From Pseudomonadota bacterium (GTDB lineage Bacteria; Pseudomonadota; Alphaproteobacteria; Caulobacterales; Caulobacteraceae), in contig JAEYAO010000049.1 in NCBI GenBank assembly GCA_023456105.1, positions 1-19,422 on the forward strand: a DNA stretch of 19,422 nt. Direction: 5' to 3'. The notes under the pieces were generated by a model. The model ran no database searches and was not told where the DNA came from. It was given only the letters and a program-made list of their open reading frames with translations. This document shows positions 8,032-16,629 of this stretch, piece by piece. The position numbers and the translations under genes were made by a program. Position 1 is the stretch's first letter. The number at the start of each line of letters is the position of its first letter.

Positions 8032-9764
8032 TGGCGATCTGCATCCCAAACACCCTGCCAGAGAACATGCCGCACGACTCGGAAGCCCTCCTGATGAGGG
8101 CCTTCCAGACGCGCCTCGGCGACGATTATCTGGTTTTCCACTCGTTCCCGTGGCTGGCGCCCGAGCGGGACGACCTCACTTCTCCGGTTCGCGAAGGGGA
8201 GGCCGACTTCGTCCTCCTCCATCGCGAGAAGGGAATGCTGGTCATCGAGGCGAAGGGCGGCGAGGTCGTACTGCGCAATCGTCAATGGTCTCGGCTAGTA
8301 GGCGGCGGCCGGCTGAAGGACCTACGTGACCCGGCGCAGCAGGTGAGAAGGGCCGCCAGGGCGCTGCGCAAGCGCATCGAACTGATCTGCGGCGAAACCA
8401 TCTACCAGAAGGTCCGGTTCGCGACCGCCGTCGCTTTCCCACACTGCGTTTTCCGAGATACTCCGCCAGCGGACTTGCCGGCCCGCACCATTATGACGAT
8501 GGATGACCTGGCGGACATCGAGAACGCAATCGACCGCGCCTATGACGCCTTCGGGCGCTTCCACACGGCGCTGACAGGTCCCGAATTCGAAGCGGTGCGC
8601 CAAGCGCTCGCCCCGGAGTTTGCAGTCTATGAGCCGCTGAAGCTCGATGTCGACGCGGCGGGCCAGGTGCTGGCCCGACTGACGCGTCAGCAGATCCAGA
8701 TTCTGAACGGGTTCGCGGCGAACCCTCGCGCGGTCATCCACGGCGTCGCCGGGTCCGGCAAGACGATGCTTGGCCTGCAGAGAGCGCGCCGGTTCGCCCG
8801 GGATGGCTGCTCGGTGCTCTTCACATGTTTCAACGCCGAATTGGCTCGCTGGCTGAACGAGCAGATCGCCAACGACGAGTACGACAAAGGATCTTTAACG
8901 ATCCGCCATTTCCACGGCCTCGCCGCGGAGATCCTGAAGAAGGCGGGACTCCCGCTCGATCCAGTCGGCGACAACACCCATTACTGGGATGTCGTCGTAC
9001 CGGATCAGATGGCGACTGCAGCCGCAGCACTTTATCCGGATGATCCGCCTTTCGACGCTCTCGTGGTCGATGAGGCTCAAGATTTCAGCCCGGGGTGGTG
9101 GGATGCGCTCGCGTACCTGACCGGTCTCGGCGACGACGTCCCGACCTGGGCCTTCCTAGATCGAGATCAGAGCTTGCGCCGGGACCCCGTCGATCCGCCT
9201 CTCGAAAACGCTGCGATCCTTCATCTCGACACCAACTGCAGGAACACGCGCCGCATCGTCGGCTTTGCCGCGGCAACGGCCAAGATCACGGCCGAAGCCG
9301 CAGAGATGGCCCCCCTCGGCCGACCTCCGCGCCTCATCTTCGCCCAAACCCAAGGCGCCATGCCTGGCCTTGTCCAAGGCGAGTTACAGCGTCTGCTGCG
9401 AGACCATCGTCTGAACCCTGATCAGGTCGCGCTGATCGGCCCGACCGCCTGGAAGAATGGCGTGTTGGCCCGCTGGACCGAGATGGCCGGCGTCAAGCTA
9501 ACCGACTCCGCCAGCGAATGGCGCAAGGGGCAAGCCATCCTCTGCACCACGGCGCGCAGTTTCAAGGGCTTGGAGGCGGATGTCGTCATTCTTTACGGCA
9601 TCAACGGCGTCGGCGGGCTCTTCACGGAAAGTGACCTCTACGTCGCGGTCACCCGTGCTCGGGGCCACCTTCTTGTGGTGACGCAGAACTCAAGCTTCGC
9701 CGACCAGATGAAGGCCGCCATCATTGGCGTCTCCGCCATCGGAACCGAACTGGAAGCGCTATGA
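8031..9764 (+). CDS. NERD nuclease-SF1 (UvrD-like) helicase fusion protein
   Basis: A 577-residue protein. The N-terminal NERD domain carries the PD-(D/E)XK-type signature GEAD (56-59) and EAK (73-75), where D59, E73 and K75 are likely metal and catalytic residues. After a linker comes a compact superfamily 1 helicase core: LTRQQ, then Walker A GVAGSGKT (238-245), a DEAQD Walker B (347-351), CRNTRRI, TARSFKGLEADVVIL and YVAVTRARGHLLVV. NERD domains are predicted nucleases found in defence and mobile contexts. Fusion to a UvrD-like motor suggests a DNA- or RNA-processing enzyme. The ATG at 8031 shares its A with the TGA of the DruE-like gene, and the gene's own stop overlaps the following start (ATGA). 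It therefore forms one coupled operon with both neighbours. It is the only recognisable nuclease in this operon and is not part of canonical Druantia as I know it. Confidence 0.85.
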   Translation: MAICIPNTLPENMPHDSEALLMRAFQTRLGDDYLVFHSFPWLAPERDDLTSPVREGEADFVLLHREKGMLVIEAKGGEVVLRNRQWSRLVGGGRLKDLRDPAQQVRRAARALRKRIELICGETIYQKVRFATAVAFPHCVFRDTPPADLPARTIMTMDDLADIENAIDRAYDAFGRFHTALTGPEFEAVRQALAPEFAVYEPLKLDVDAAGQVLARLTRQQIQILNGFAANPRAVIHGVAGSGKTMLGLQRARRFARDGCSVLFTCFNAELARWLNEQIANDEYDKGSLTIRHFHGLAAEILKKAGLPLDPVGDNTHYWDVVVPDQMATAAAALYPDDPPFDALVVDEAQDFSPGWWDALAYLTGLGDDVPTWAFLDRDQSLRRDPVDPPLENAAILHLDTNCRNTRRIVGFAAATAKITAEAAEMAPLGRPPRLIFAQTQGAMPGLVQGELQRLLRDHRLNPDQVALIGPTAWKNGVLARWTEMAGVKLTDSASEWRKGQAILCTTARSFKGLEADVVILYGINGVGGLFTESDLYVAVTRARGHLLVVTQNSSFADQMKAAIIGVSAIGTELEAL

Positions 9765-10723
9765 CGCGTGCGGCTTGGGCGGAGGCGATCGGCGCCGAAC
9801 TTGACGACGCGGGCCTCCCCACGATCGAGACCGTCGTCGGCCACATCCGCGCCGCCGCCGCCGTCGAACCCTATCTGCTGCGAAGCCGCATCACCCGAGC
9901 GCTCAAGGAAAGCTACAGCCCTTTCGGCGGTGAGGATGGCGATCTCGGCCCGCTCATTCACCAAGGCTGCGACATCCTTGTGCGGCTCGGCGACCTAACC
10001 GCTTTCCAATCAGATGGCGGACTGGGCTACGTGGCGACGCCCGAACGGCTGGTTGAGCTCGATGCAGACCGCGTCGTCGTTCTCGGGATGTCTGCGGGTT
10101 CCGCGACGCCGGTAACCGGCTTGGTCCGTCGCCTTTCTCGGGACACGGCCATCGAGACCATTTCCGCGCCCCTGGTCGGTCTGGCGGACGAACTCGGCCC
10201 CCCTGAATGGCGTCTTCACATTCTGGCCCTCGGCGGCATGGATGAACGGACCGGTGGACCAGGGGGCCTCTTCACACGGCTGGCCGGCGCCGCCGCAAGC
10301 GGCGAGCGCCTGGATCGTGCCGAGCCCGCGGCGCTTCGCGTCCTATCAAAACGGGGGCCCTACTTCGGCAAGGCACAAGTCGTTGCCGGAGACGGACGAT
10401 GGACTGGCCTCCTGGGGGAGGGGGCGTTCTGCGCCTCCCGACGTAAAACCTACAGCTGGCAGAACTGCGTAATTTCAGCGTCTGCGCAGGGTGTCCGCGC
10501 GGTCGACGTCACCAACCTCGACCGCTGGCGCTGGGCCGTCGTCGGACAGACCAGGCTCGCCGGGGATCCGGTATTTGATTGGCACGACGGCCAACTCCAA
10601 TGCTTCACGCCTCCGCCATTTCAGTTGCAGCGGCTTTTAGACCTATCCGGAGACAATGTAGGCCCTTGGAAATGGGCCGTCTCGCAGACGGCTGCTGACC
10701 TCGCGGAACAACTCACCGCCTAA
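9761..10723 (+). CDS. Unrecognised 320-residue protein, last gene of the DruE-like operon
   Basis: The protein starts at an ATG overlapping the upstream stop (ATGA, 9761-9764), with GGAAG a few bases before it, so it is a real coupled gene. I do not recognise the family. Residues 1-110 look helical and end in a segment (ILVRLGDLTAF...GLGYVATPERLV) that resembles a winged-helix fold with its beta wing; this is a weak impression. The C-terminal part has tryptophan-rich, basic and proline-rich patches (LDRWRWAVVGQTRL, CFTPPPFQLQRL). No transmembrane segment, signal peptide or catalytic motif was seen. Position suggests a DNA-binding, specificity or regulatory partner of the two upstream helicases. 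Its TAA lies 3 bp from the TGA of the opposing SNF2-like gene. Confidence 0.72.
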   Translation: MTRAAWAEAIGAELDDAGLPTIETVVGHIRAAAAVEPYLLRSRITRALKESYSPFGGEDGDLGPLIHQGCDILVRLGDLTAFQSDGGLGYVATPERLVELDADRVVVLGMSAGSATPVTGLVRRLSRDTAIETISAPLVGLADELGPPEWRLHILALGGMDERTGGPGGLFTRLAGAAASGERLDRAEPAALRVLSKRGPYFGKAQVVAGDGRWTGLLGEGAFCASRRKTYSWQNCVISASAQGVRAVDVTNLDRWRWAVVGQTRLAGDPVFDWHDGQLQCFTPPPFQLQRLLDLSGDNVGPWKWAVSQTAADLAEQLTA

Positions 10724-10726
10724 CGA

Positions 10727-13603
10727 TCATTGCACCTTCAGGACGATGGAGCGGGGCGTAAACTGCGACGTCATTAGCGCCTGAAGCATGCCGTCCAGAT
10801 GAGCTTGGCGCATCTCGGCCCCGACCTCAGCGAGAAGGATCGCAAGGTCGTTGGCCCGCCGTCGCGCCCGGTCAAAGGCGAGTGTGCCGCCACGCAAGCG
10901 GCCGGCCGCCTCGACTGCTTGAGCGGCTGCGAGCGCCTCCTGCGCCTCCATGCGGGTCTTGAAGCGTCGTAACGGCAATGCTCCGGCGAGGCGCCGCCCG
11001 CGGTGCTCCATGCCTGCCCTCACGAGATCTTTCAGACGTTCGACCAGCACCCCCCGAGCGGTGGCCGCCATGGCCGAGTCGCCGTGCGAAAGGCCTCGGC
11101 TCGAGATGTGTTCCGGTATGCTCACGCGGCCACTGGCTCCAACCAGCACCCTCGGATCGATTTCCTCGGGCGTAGGGCCGAGCCGCGCGCCAAGTAGAAA
11201 CAGATCCGGTTGCGCAAGGTCAGTGAACCAGCGCGCATCGGCCAAGTGTTCCTCGTAGGCCCTGCGAACAGCCGCCTGCATCGCGTCGCGCTCGGCCTGC
11301 GTATCGCCAGCCGAAGGCCGATCCTCCAGGATCGACGGGTCAAATGGGCGTCCTGACGTCGGCCTGAGCATGGCGCTGAGCAGTAGCACCCGCTCGCCCT
11401 TGAGCCCGGACGCCGGATGATCCTCCGGCACGCGAACGACGTGCTCGTTCTTCGTCGTGCTCGTCCACGCCAACTGAGAGAAGGTCTCGATGACACTGTC
11501 GTGAACCGGGTCGCCATGGTCGAAGAAGTGCAGCCGCCGTTCGCCGACATTGGAATTGGGCGGTGAATGTAGGTCGGTTCGCTTCAGCAGCAGGGCCACA
11601 TGACGCCAAGGCCCGTCCGTTTCCAGCTCGGGAACGACGACGTCGCCCTGCTCAGGCCGATGAGGGTACCAGAGGGTCCTGTAGGGCTGACCGGTCTTCT
11701 CATCAGTCCGTTTCTGAAGCCGCAGGACTCTCAGTTCATCGGAAAGCGTGAGAAGACGTTTTGCACCCGCCTCACGCTCGATGAACCAATTTGGTCTCGG
11801 TGCATCGTCTGCGTCCGACATTGGCAAGGCATAACGCTGGCTTACCATCGCCTCGTAGCGGGCTTTCGCCTCAGCCGCCCGCTTCGGCGCACCGAAGCGC
11901 GAGTAGCTGCGCCAACCCTCAATGTCCCGGCGCTGCGCCGTCGCTGCCGAGATCAATGCAGGCCAGTTACCCGAGATGCCGTAGGCGGCCGTATCGATCG
12001 CCTGCGCCAGGCTCGTCCACGCATCCTCATCGAATACCCGCCCACCCGAAAAGACATCGGCGGCCTCGTAGACCTCGAGGATCCGCGCTTCGATGGAATC
12101 ACGAGTGACAATCGGAGTGATCCGGATCGTTCGTTTACCTGGCCGACCCTTACCTCCCAGCCGGTCAAGCCTACCGATCCACTGATCAACGTCCCGCGGG
12201 TCCCAAGGGAGAACGTAGAAGACCAGTTCTGTAGCGAACTGGAAATTATGACCCTCAGCCGCCACATCCGCGGCAACCAACACCTTCGCTTTGCCCGACT
12301 CGAACGGCTCGACCTCATCGCGCAACTGCGCAACGTGGACGTCCATTTCGACATCCGATCCGCCGTAGGCCCGCCGCTTCGTGGCGACCTTGACCTCGAC
12401 TAGCTTTTCGATGGCTGCTGCAAGGTGATCGACGCTTCGGTTGTCGTCGGCGACCACCACCACCCGAGCCGCCGGTGCGGCCGCAAATGTCGCGCGCAAG
12501 TGGTCGATCAAGGCGTCGAGTTTAGCGTCTCCAAGATCGCGGGCGGCAGCTTCCAGTGAGCGCAGCGCGGTCGCCATTTTGGCAGTCGGCCGCTTGAGCG
12601 TGCTGACCCGATTAATCAGCGCCTGGGGGCTCGCCAGGGCTGTCTGTAGAAGGGCCTCGCCGCGGACATTGACGCCCTCGCTGACTGCCGCCCCCAGGTA
12701 GCGCCTCGCGGCATCGACACGATCCGCGTCGCCATCAGTCGGCGCCACGACTATCGCCCGGTAACGACGCTGCGGCAGCGCGTCTGGATAGTCGGCTCGC
12801 CTCGTCCGGATCACCCGGCGAAACGCGCCGTGGGTCTCGGCGTAGAAACTCCGGCCCATCCCCGCTGGCGTCGTTAGGCCCTCCGGTTCATCGGCCTTGC
12901 CCGTAATGAAATCAAACGCCTCATCTTCGCGGGCTGCCAGCAACTCCAAAATATCCTCGCCTGACGCGTCCGCTCGGCGAGCAAGATCAGGCTCCAGGAT
13001 CTCCAAGATAGCACGACGCAGACCTTCATCGTGCAAGGCCGGCGTCGCGCTCAACAGCAGCACGTGGGGAATACTGCGGCTCGCGGCGCCCACCAAATCG
13101 CGCATCTGCTGCCCGAGCTTGGGGTACTCGTCGACAACCAGGGCATCATAGAATTTTGCATTCAACCGAACGGCGCCGGCGGCCAAACGGGCAGGGCGGA
13201 ACAGCTCGACGGCGATGTGACCCTTCCTCGGGCGAAGAGGCGGACTCTCCTCATCCGGCTCGATCGCCACGCCACCGGCGCCGATGTGCGTCCGGCACAG
13301 GAATTCCTCGTTCCATTGGTGATTAAGATCGTCCGGCGTCACGAGGGCGATGCGAAGGCCCGTGTCTCGCTGAGCAGCGAGAGCGCGCAGCACCATAAGG
13401 GCCTGGATGGTTTTGCCGAGCCCGACCTCATCGGCCAGGAGGAACCGACACGCCGTGTCCGTCGCCATTTGACTGACATTGTCGATTTGATGGGGATAGC
13501 TGAACGCGGCCACCCCTAAGGCGCCGAGTAAAGCTTGGTCGGCATCTGCCAGCCGCGCTTGGCCGTGGAGGCTCAACCAGTATGCAGCGAGTTGGTCCAC
13601 CAT
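10727..13603 (-). CDS. RapA/HepA-like SNF2-type helicase
   Basis: A 958-residue superfamily 2 ATPase. SYPHQ is followed by the Walker A motif DEVGLGKT (58-65), then VTPDDLNHQW (motif Ia region) and the Walker B motif, here DEYP (158-161) instead of the usual DEAH/DEXH. LLLSATP (motif III), a helicase C region with AAEGHNFQFATELVFYVLPW, and QWIGRLDR (474-481) follow. The last block closely resembles the NFQFA...QRIGRLDRIG pattern of RapA/HepA proteins. The C-terminal half is not recognised. SNF2-type ATPases appear in DISARM (DrmD) and Dpd (DpdE), but the methyltransferase and other genes of those systems are absent here. The ATG at 13603 shares its A with the TGA of the 940-residue upstream gene (TGATG); a GTG one codon earlier is an alternative. 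These two genes form a coupled pair. Confidence 0.82.
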   Translation of the reverse strand: MVDQLAAYWLSLHGQARLADADQALLGALGVAAFSYPHQIDNVSQMATDTACRFLLADEVGLGKTIQALMVLRALAAQRDTGLRIALVTPDDLNHQWNEEFLCRTHIGAGGVAIEPDEESPPLRPRKGHIAVELFRPARLAAGAVRLNAKFYDALVVDEYPKLGQQMRDLVGAASRSIPHVLLLSATPALHDEGLRRAILEILEPDLARRADASGEDILELLAAREDEAFDFITGKADEPEGLTTPAGMGRSFYAETHGAFRRVIRTRRADYPDALPQRRYRAIVVAPTDGDADRVDAARRYLGAAVSEGVNVRGEALLQTALASPQALINRVSTLKRPTAKMATALRSLEAAARDLGDAKLDALIDHLRATFAAAPAARVVVVADDNRSVDHLAAAIEKLVEVKVATKRRAYGGSDVEMDVHVAQLRDEVEPFESGKAKVLVAADVAAEGHNFQFATELVFYVLPWDPRDVDQWIGRLDRLGGKGRPGKRTIRITPIVTRDSIEARILEVYEAADVFSGGRVFDEDAWTSLAQAIDTAAYGISGNWPALISAATAQRRDIEGWRSYSRFGAPKRAAEAKARYEAMVSQRYALPMSDADDAPRPNWFIEREAGAKRLLTLSDELRVLRLQKRTDEKTGQPYRTLWYPHRPEQGDVVVPELETDGPWRHVALLLKRTDLHSPPNSNVGERRLHFFDHGDPVHDSVIETFSQLAWTSTTKNEHVVRVPEDHPASGLKGERVLLLSAMLRPTSGRPFDPSILEDRPSAGDTQAERDAMQAAVRRAYEEHLADARWFTDLAQPDLFLLGARLGPTPEEIDPRVLVGASGRVSIPEHISSRGLSHGDSAMAATARGVLVERLKDLVRAGMEHRGRRLAGALPLRRFKTRMEAQEALAAAQAVEAAGRLRGGTLAFDRARRRANDLAILLAEVGAEMRQAHLDGMLQALMTSQFTPRSIVLKVQ

Positions 13604-16425
13604 CACGCCGCCCGCGCCATGCGCGCTGAAACGAACCGTACCGTCCGCGCCAAAAACACATCCCTGGACATGGCTGCAAAGGTGCCGGTGTCGGGATCCG
13701 CTGCTCCGGGGTTCAACCAGAACTGCAGCGCCTCACAAGCAGCATCAAGACCAATCTGGCTCCGCGGAAGGGCCCATGCCGCGGTCCAATCCGCGAGGAA
13801 AACTGAGGCCTCTGCGAGATCGCTACCCGCGAACCCTCGCCGGCCAAGAACCCGCGCTCCCGACGTCGGTGCGATCAAATCCATCAACGGCGATCGCCCC
13901 GACGCCTCGAGCGCCGCTATCGCAGCTTCGCGCCACTGGTCGTCCGAGGCGCCGAAGTCCATATCGTCCGCGTCAAACTCAACCATTCGTCCATGGGCCT
14001 GCGCGTTCCGCAGCATCTCGGCGAACGCCTCGACGAGCGCTTGGTCGGCGCACGCATCATCAATGACACCTTCGTCTGTCCAATCCGGGCAGGACCGCGC
14101 CAGAGCCTCGCCGAAGCGACCGGCAAAATCGGCCCTATCAGTCGGATCAAGCGCGCCAGCTTGGTCTCCGACCGCGTGTGGTAGGATATTGTCGAATAGC
14201 AACATCGACGGCGAATCCGTCACAGCGCGCCCTTCCAGCGCATGCCATTCTGGACCGCACAGGGCTGAAACGAGCGGGTCTTCAAATTGGCGGACGACGC
14301 GCACGCGCGCAGCGACAGAGGCAATGCTCCTTGCCTCGGCGGTGGCCCAAGCGCGACGTGAGCGAGCTAGGTCGATCAGGCCGCCGCCGTCCTCTCGTAG
14401 CCGCCGGCGCCCTTCGATTCCCGAGAAATTGCTGCCGAGATCCCCAAATCCAAACTGATCAGGCGCCTCGATTCTTCCTGGTGCGGCGAGGCGCCCATCG
14501 TCGAAGCGGAAGGTCCGAAGGATGGCACCGCCGCCCGGTCCAGCAAGGTTGAACCGGAAGGGCCGCTGCGCTTGCGCGACCACTTCTTGAGTGGGCCGGC
14601 CGAGCCCTGCTCCAGGCTCCTCCGCCGACCAGTCGATATCACCGTCTCGCCGTCGCAAATGCACCGTATCCCAAGGGTGCCGCCCGACGCGCACCCGGAG
14701 CGTCGCACGCCCGGCCTGAAGGATTCTCAGCCGAATGTGCTCAGCCTGTAGTGCGTTGAGGATCAGGCTCGATTGAGCCAGCCCGGTCCCCTCGTCACTC
14801 AGTTCATCAGTGGCGTAGGCGATGATCTCATCGTCGATCATCGCAAGCATCTCGACCGGCCAGCGGGCACCCGGGATGGGGCTTTGGATTTTCGCCAGTA
14901 GGCGCTCTTCGATCAGAGCGTCGAACGCGCTCTCCCTTTCGAACAGGAACACACCCGGCGTCGCCGTCATTGGCTCGCGTGGAGCGCTCACCGTAAGGCC
15001 GTGAGCGGCCCCGTCCCGGCGGCTCAACTTCTCGATCCGCAGGCCTGCGCCATTGATCACGCAAAACGGCGTCTGCGCTGTCACGTGCCGCCGGGGAAGC
15101 GTAAGCGCGTCCTGCGGAGCGCGTGCTACCGTGTTTGTCGAAGATACGCTTCCGCCAAGCCACCTTGCTTCCGCCAGCAGCGCGCGATCATGGGGATCAG
15201 AAAGGTCCGCCCGCCGAACGGGGGCGCCGGCAACAACCCCCTCGGCAGCAAGGCTCTCAAACTTGCCCGCCTGGTCCACCACCCAGAGGTGGCCCTGGTC
15301 GAGGCGAATAGGCAATTCAATCCGATCGGCCTCGTCGCCCGCTCGCAGGAAAACGAGGGGCGCGTCCCAATCCACCGTGCGGCCCATAAGGGCCTCCGCG
15401 ATCTCCGCTTCGTCCTCGAAGACAGTTCGCGCGTCGGCCGCGGCTGGCCCGTTTCCACCGGGTAGGGCCGTCAGCCGGATCACAATCGGAAGTGACCCAA
15501 ACATGTTGTCGGAGGCCGTCCGCGACTGTCCCCAGAGCTTCGGACGCCAAGCTCTCGCTGACGCCTGCTTCCGGCCCAGTTCGACGAGCGGTGGAGGGAG
15601 ACTTGGCCAACTGACCGAAAATACAAACTCTTCGCCGATCCGCCGCAACCCCAGGGCCCCGCTCTCTGGCAGCAACGGCGTCGTGGTCGTCGGCCTGCGC
15701 CGTCTCGCCTCTCTCAACGCGAAAAAGGCCTCTGACTGGTGGGCAAACGCAGCCTTGAGACGCTCGAAGGTCGGATCGGGCAGCGATCCCTTCCCATTGT
15801 CGCCCAGTAGCGCAGTAATCACACGCGCCGCCGGTCCCTCCGGCTGCAACCAGTCCGACAGTCGGGCCCCTTCCCACGACTGAGCCCAGGCGCGAAGGGA
15901 GGAGAGGTCCGGCCTGCGCGTGCTGGTAGCTGAGGCCACGCCGGCGACGGGCCCTCGCGCGAGCAGCCGGGAGACGGGCCCAGCCAATTCGTAGGGCATG
16001 AGCGCGTTTGCGATCGGCCACGCGATGATTGAAAACTGCGTCGCGAATCCGCTGTCACTAGGTCGCTGTAGGGCGAAGCGGTCAGCAAGACTGCCGAACG
16101 CTGATGAAAGGAGGTGGCGCTGCCCGACCGGGATCGGCCGGCCCAGCAACCCTTCAAACTTCCCCCAGAAGACCGTTCCAACGCCCTCGAACCGGTACCC
16201 GATCTCACTCGCCGCGGCACAAGCAGAGATGGGGTATTCCTTGATCAGCGCCTCGAAGTCGATGCCGCCCAAGAGTTGGGGGAGTTCGAGGAGCGGATCT
16301 GACCAAAGGGCTGCAGCATCGACTACCTCGATCATGGTGATGGTTCGGCCAAGGCTCCCATTCGCGAGCTTGCCCAGGTGAGCCTCCAGCCGAGCTTCGA
16401 TTGTACTAAGCGTGTCCGCCCCCAT
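13603..16425 (-). CDS. Unrecognised 940-residue partner of the SNF2-like helicase
   Basis: The reading frame is long, has an intact start (ATG after GGGGTGATCC) and is coupled to the SNF2-like gene through TGATG, so it is certainly a gene. I do not recognise its family. Residues 50-170 hold a pattern of aromatic and proline positions (EIGYRFEG..TVFWGKFEGLL, FSIIAWPIANALMP) that I associate only loosely with large uncharacterised proteins next to helicases in defence islands. The middle looks beta-rich, and the C-terminal 250 residues look helical. No Walker, nuclease, methylase or membrane motif was seen. It may recognise substrate or scaffold the ATPase. A relation to DruH of type III Druantia cannot be tested here. 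No gene is seen between it and the HEPN gene 204 bases upstream. Confidence 0.72.
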   Translation of the reverse strand: MGADTLSTIEARLEAHLGKLANGSLGRTITMIEVVDAAALWSDPLLELPQLLGGIDFEALIKEYPISACAAASEIGYRFEGVGTVFWGKFEGLLGRPIPVGQRHLLSSAFGSLADRFALQRPSDSGFATQFSIIAWPIANALMPYELAGPVSRLLARGPVAGVASATSTRRPDLSSLRAWAQSWEGARLSDWLQPEGPAARVITALLGDNGKGSLPDPTFERLKAAFAHQSEAFFALREARRRRPTTTTPLLPESGALGLRRIGEEFVFSVSWPSLPPPLVELGRKQASARAWRPKLWGQSRTASDNMFGSLPIVIRLTALPGGNGPAAADARTVFEDEAEIAEALMGRTVDWDAPLVFLRAGDEADRIELPIRLDQGHLWVVDQAGKFESLAAEGVVAGAPVRRADLSDPHDRALLAEARWLGGSVSSTNTVARAPQDALTLPRRHVTAQTPFCVINGAGLRIEKLSRRDGAAHGLTVSAPREPMTATPGVFLFERESAFDALIEERLLAKIQSPIPGARWPVEMLAMIDDEIIAYATDELSDEGTGLAQSSLILNALQAEHIRLRILQAGRATLRVRVGRHPWDTVHLRRRDGDIDWSAEEPGAGLGRPTQEVVAQAQRPFRFNLAGPGGGAILRTFRFDDGRLAAPGRIEAPDQFGFGDLGSNFSGIEGRRRLREDGGGLIDLARSRRAWATAEARSIASVAARVRVVRQFEDPLVSALCGPEWHALEGRAVTDSPSMLLFDNILPHAVGDQAGALDPTDRADFAGRFGEALARSCPDWTDEGVIDDACADQALVEAFAEMLRNAQAHGRMVEFDADDMDFGASDDQWREAAIAALEASGRSPLMDLIAPTSGARVLGRRGFAGSDLAEASVFLADWTAAWALPRSQIGLDAACEALQFWLNPGAADPDTGTFAAMSRDVFLARTVRFVSARMARAA

Positions 16426-16460
16426 GGATCACCCCACACCTCGTCCGTCTTCACTTAAGC

Positions 16461-16470
16461 GCAAATTTGC
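16461..16470. promoter_or_regulatory. Palindrome upstream of the 940-residue gene (possible operator)
   Basis: GCAAATTTGC is a perfect 10-base palindrome, 35 bases upstream of the ATG at 16425 and AT-rich against a GC-rich background. It sits where a promoter or operator of the minus-strand helicase operon would be. No clear -35/-10 pair was identified. Confidence 0.25.
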
Positions 16471-16497
16471 TTGCCGGGACAGGAGAGTCGCCTAGGC

Positions 16498-16525
16498 GGC
16501 CTTGCCGAATAGCTGCGGCAAGGCC
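16498..16525 (-). terminator. Strong 10-bp hairpin between HEPN gene and helicase operon
   Basis: GGCCTTGCCG (16498-16507) pairs perfectly with CGGCAAGGCC (16516-16525) around an 8-base loop. It lies about 105 bases past the HEPN stop, in the only gap (16426-16629) between the two minus-strand gene pairs. No T-run follows on either strand, so it may be a terminator without a U-tract, an attenuator or an mRNA-stabilising hairpin. The remaining bases of the gap show nothing else I can support. Confidence 0.4.
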
Positions 16526-16629
16526 GAATGGCGGAGAGCGGACCTTGTAGCCCGTCTGAATGTCGCCTTTTGGAGGTCGGCGATAAAACCGCTCCTGGCG
16601 CTTGCGGGCCGTCGCTAGCTTTACGCTAC

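Noticed and set aside
13535..14458. Plus-strand 307-codon frame
   Set aside because: It is antisense to the 940-residue gene, whose frame is longer and coupled to its neighbour.
10727..16425. DISARM or Dpd system
   Set aside because: A SNF2-type ATPase fits both, but no methyltransferase, DrmA, DrmC-like PLD protein, DpdA or queuosine-type gene is present in the window.
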